From an uncultured Balneola sp. (lineage in GTDB: Bacteria; Bacteroidota; Rhodothermia; Balneolales; Balneolaceae), in contig CAJXQC010000008.1 in the NCBI GenBank assembly GCA_913058495.1, forward strand, positions 62,001-126,000: a stretch of DNA of 64,000 nt, given 5' to 3'. Position numbers and translations under genes: made by a program. The notes below the pieces were generated by a model. The model did no database searches. It saw only the letters and a list, made by a program, of their open reading frames with translations, and was not told where the DNA came from. Shown here one piece after another: positions 63,790 to 64,000 of the stretch. Within the stretch, counting starts at the first letter, position 1. Each line of letters opens with the position of its first letter.

Positions 63790-63821
63790 AAAAAACCCCT
63801 TCCGAGATCAATCGTAAGGGG
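63790..63821 (-). terminator. Terminator of tRNA-Lys
   Basis: On the minus strand CCCCTT pairs with AAGGGG, with an inner CGA/TCG pair, followed by TTTTT. It lies about 35 bases past the tRNA 3' end. Confidence 0.75.
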
Positions 63822-63855
63822 CTGGTCAAGAGAGATTCTTGTAATATAAAAACTG

Positions 63856-63928
63856 TGATCCGGGAGGGACTCGAACCCTCGACCCACGGCTTAAAAGGCA
63901 GTTGCTCTACCAACTGAGCTACCGGATC
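63856..63928 (-). tRNA. tRNA-Lys (TTT anticodon)
   Basis: A 73-base cloverleaf: acceptor GATCCGG/CCGGATC with discriminator A, D-arm GCTC/GAGC, anticodon loop CTTTTAA with anticodon TTT, T-arm GAGGG/CCCTC. The anticodon stem ACTGC/GCCGT has a mismatch at 29-41 (T against C), where GCAGT would pair fully. No CCA is encoded. Confidence 0.95.
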
Positions 63929-64000
63929 TTCCATCGCAAATGCGAAAGGCTCCAAAGATACGGGTTTATAAACTTTATGACAATCTTAAATCAAGTATTA

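Overview
The window is an A+T-rich, densely packed chromosomal segment of a Gram-negative, outer-membrane bacterium of the Bacteroidota/Balneolota/Rhodothermota group, most likely a Balneola-like marine organism. The evidence is: a type IX secretion protein (PorQ) plus a cargo protein with a C-terminal sorting domain containing an NYPNPFNP motif; Bacteroidota-style promoters (TAnnTTTG -7 boxes); DUF2723 and DUF5916 proteins; and a full envelope toolkit (LptD, MlaE/F/D-type transporter, PpiD). No plasmid, phage, insertion-sequence or CRISPR features were seen; almost everything looks like core genome with a few accessory genes.

Layout. 1-3.4 kb: minus-strand creatininase-family protein, small membrane protein, lipoprotein and a sodium symporter. 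3.5-13.5 kb: plus-strand run of a DUF2723 mannosyltransferase-like membrane protein, an unknown protein, YbeY, DUF445, a lipoprotein subtilase, a CrtI-like oxidoreductase and an iron-type ABC permease, facing the minus-strand ferric-binding lipoprotein at 13.7-14.7 kb. 14.7-15.5 kb: a gene-free stretch packed with long imperfect palindromes. 15.5-17.3 kb: LytTR regulator and its sensor kinase. 17.5-21 kb: DUF5916 protein, intradiol-dioxygenase-like secreted protein and DoxX. 21-26.8 kb: minus-strand hydrolases (metallo-beta-lactamase fold, S9 peptidase, aminopeptidase P) and a SirB1-like protein. 27-31.8 kb: DUF2254, arginine deiminase, site-2 protease, lipoprotein, SmpB. 31.9-34.2 kb: T9SS cargo, RNase P RNA with a large palindromic insert, thiamine pyrophosphokinase. 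34.2-39.4 kb: NrnA, HtrA-like protease, response regulator, then minus-strand secreted protein, crotonase homologue and CutA, and tRNA-Leu. 39.4-44.6 kb: tig-clpP-clpX, a sensor kinase and an ECF sigma factor. 44.8-50.1 kb: tightly overlapped minus-strand run porQ, potassium channel, aroC, TPR, LysM/RlpA, CPBP protease. 50.2-59 kb: Mla-type importer, PpiD, RibD, RibE and the opposing lptD. 59-64 kb: ROK kinase, FtsB-like protein, a secreted PLD/SNase-like/HhH fusion, a FliA-type sigma factor, two small genes behind a sigma-28-like promoter, and tRNA-Lys.

How the genes fit together. Several clusters serve the cell envelope (lipid transport, LPS assembly, outer-membrane folding, type IX secretion, peptidoglycan hydrolysis) and protein quality control (trigger factor, ClpXP, SmpB, HtrA, PpiD). 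The observations most worth a second look are: a ClpP whose catalytic-triad Asp is replaced by Asn; an RNase P RNA gene whose P12 region carries a REPIN-like inverted-hairpin insert; a strong sigma-28-type promoter beside the FliA-like sigma gene, driving two unknown small proteins; a three-domain secreted PLD/SNase-like/helix-hairpin-helix protein; and a pair of oppositely oriented palindromic elements between the iron-binding protein and the LytTR system.
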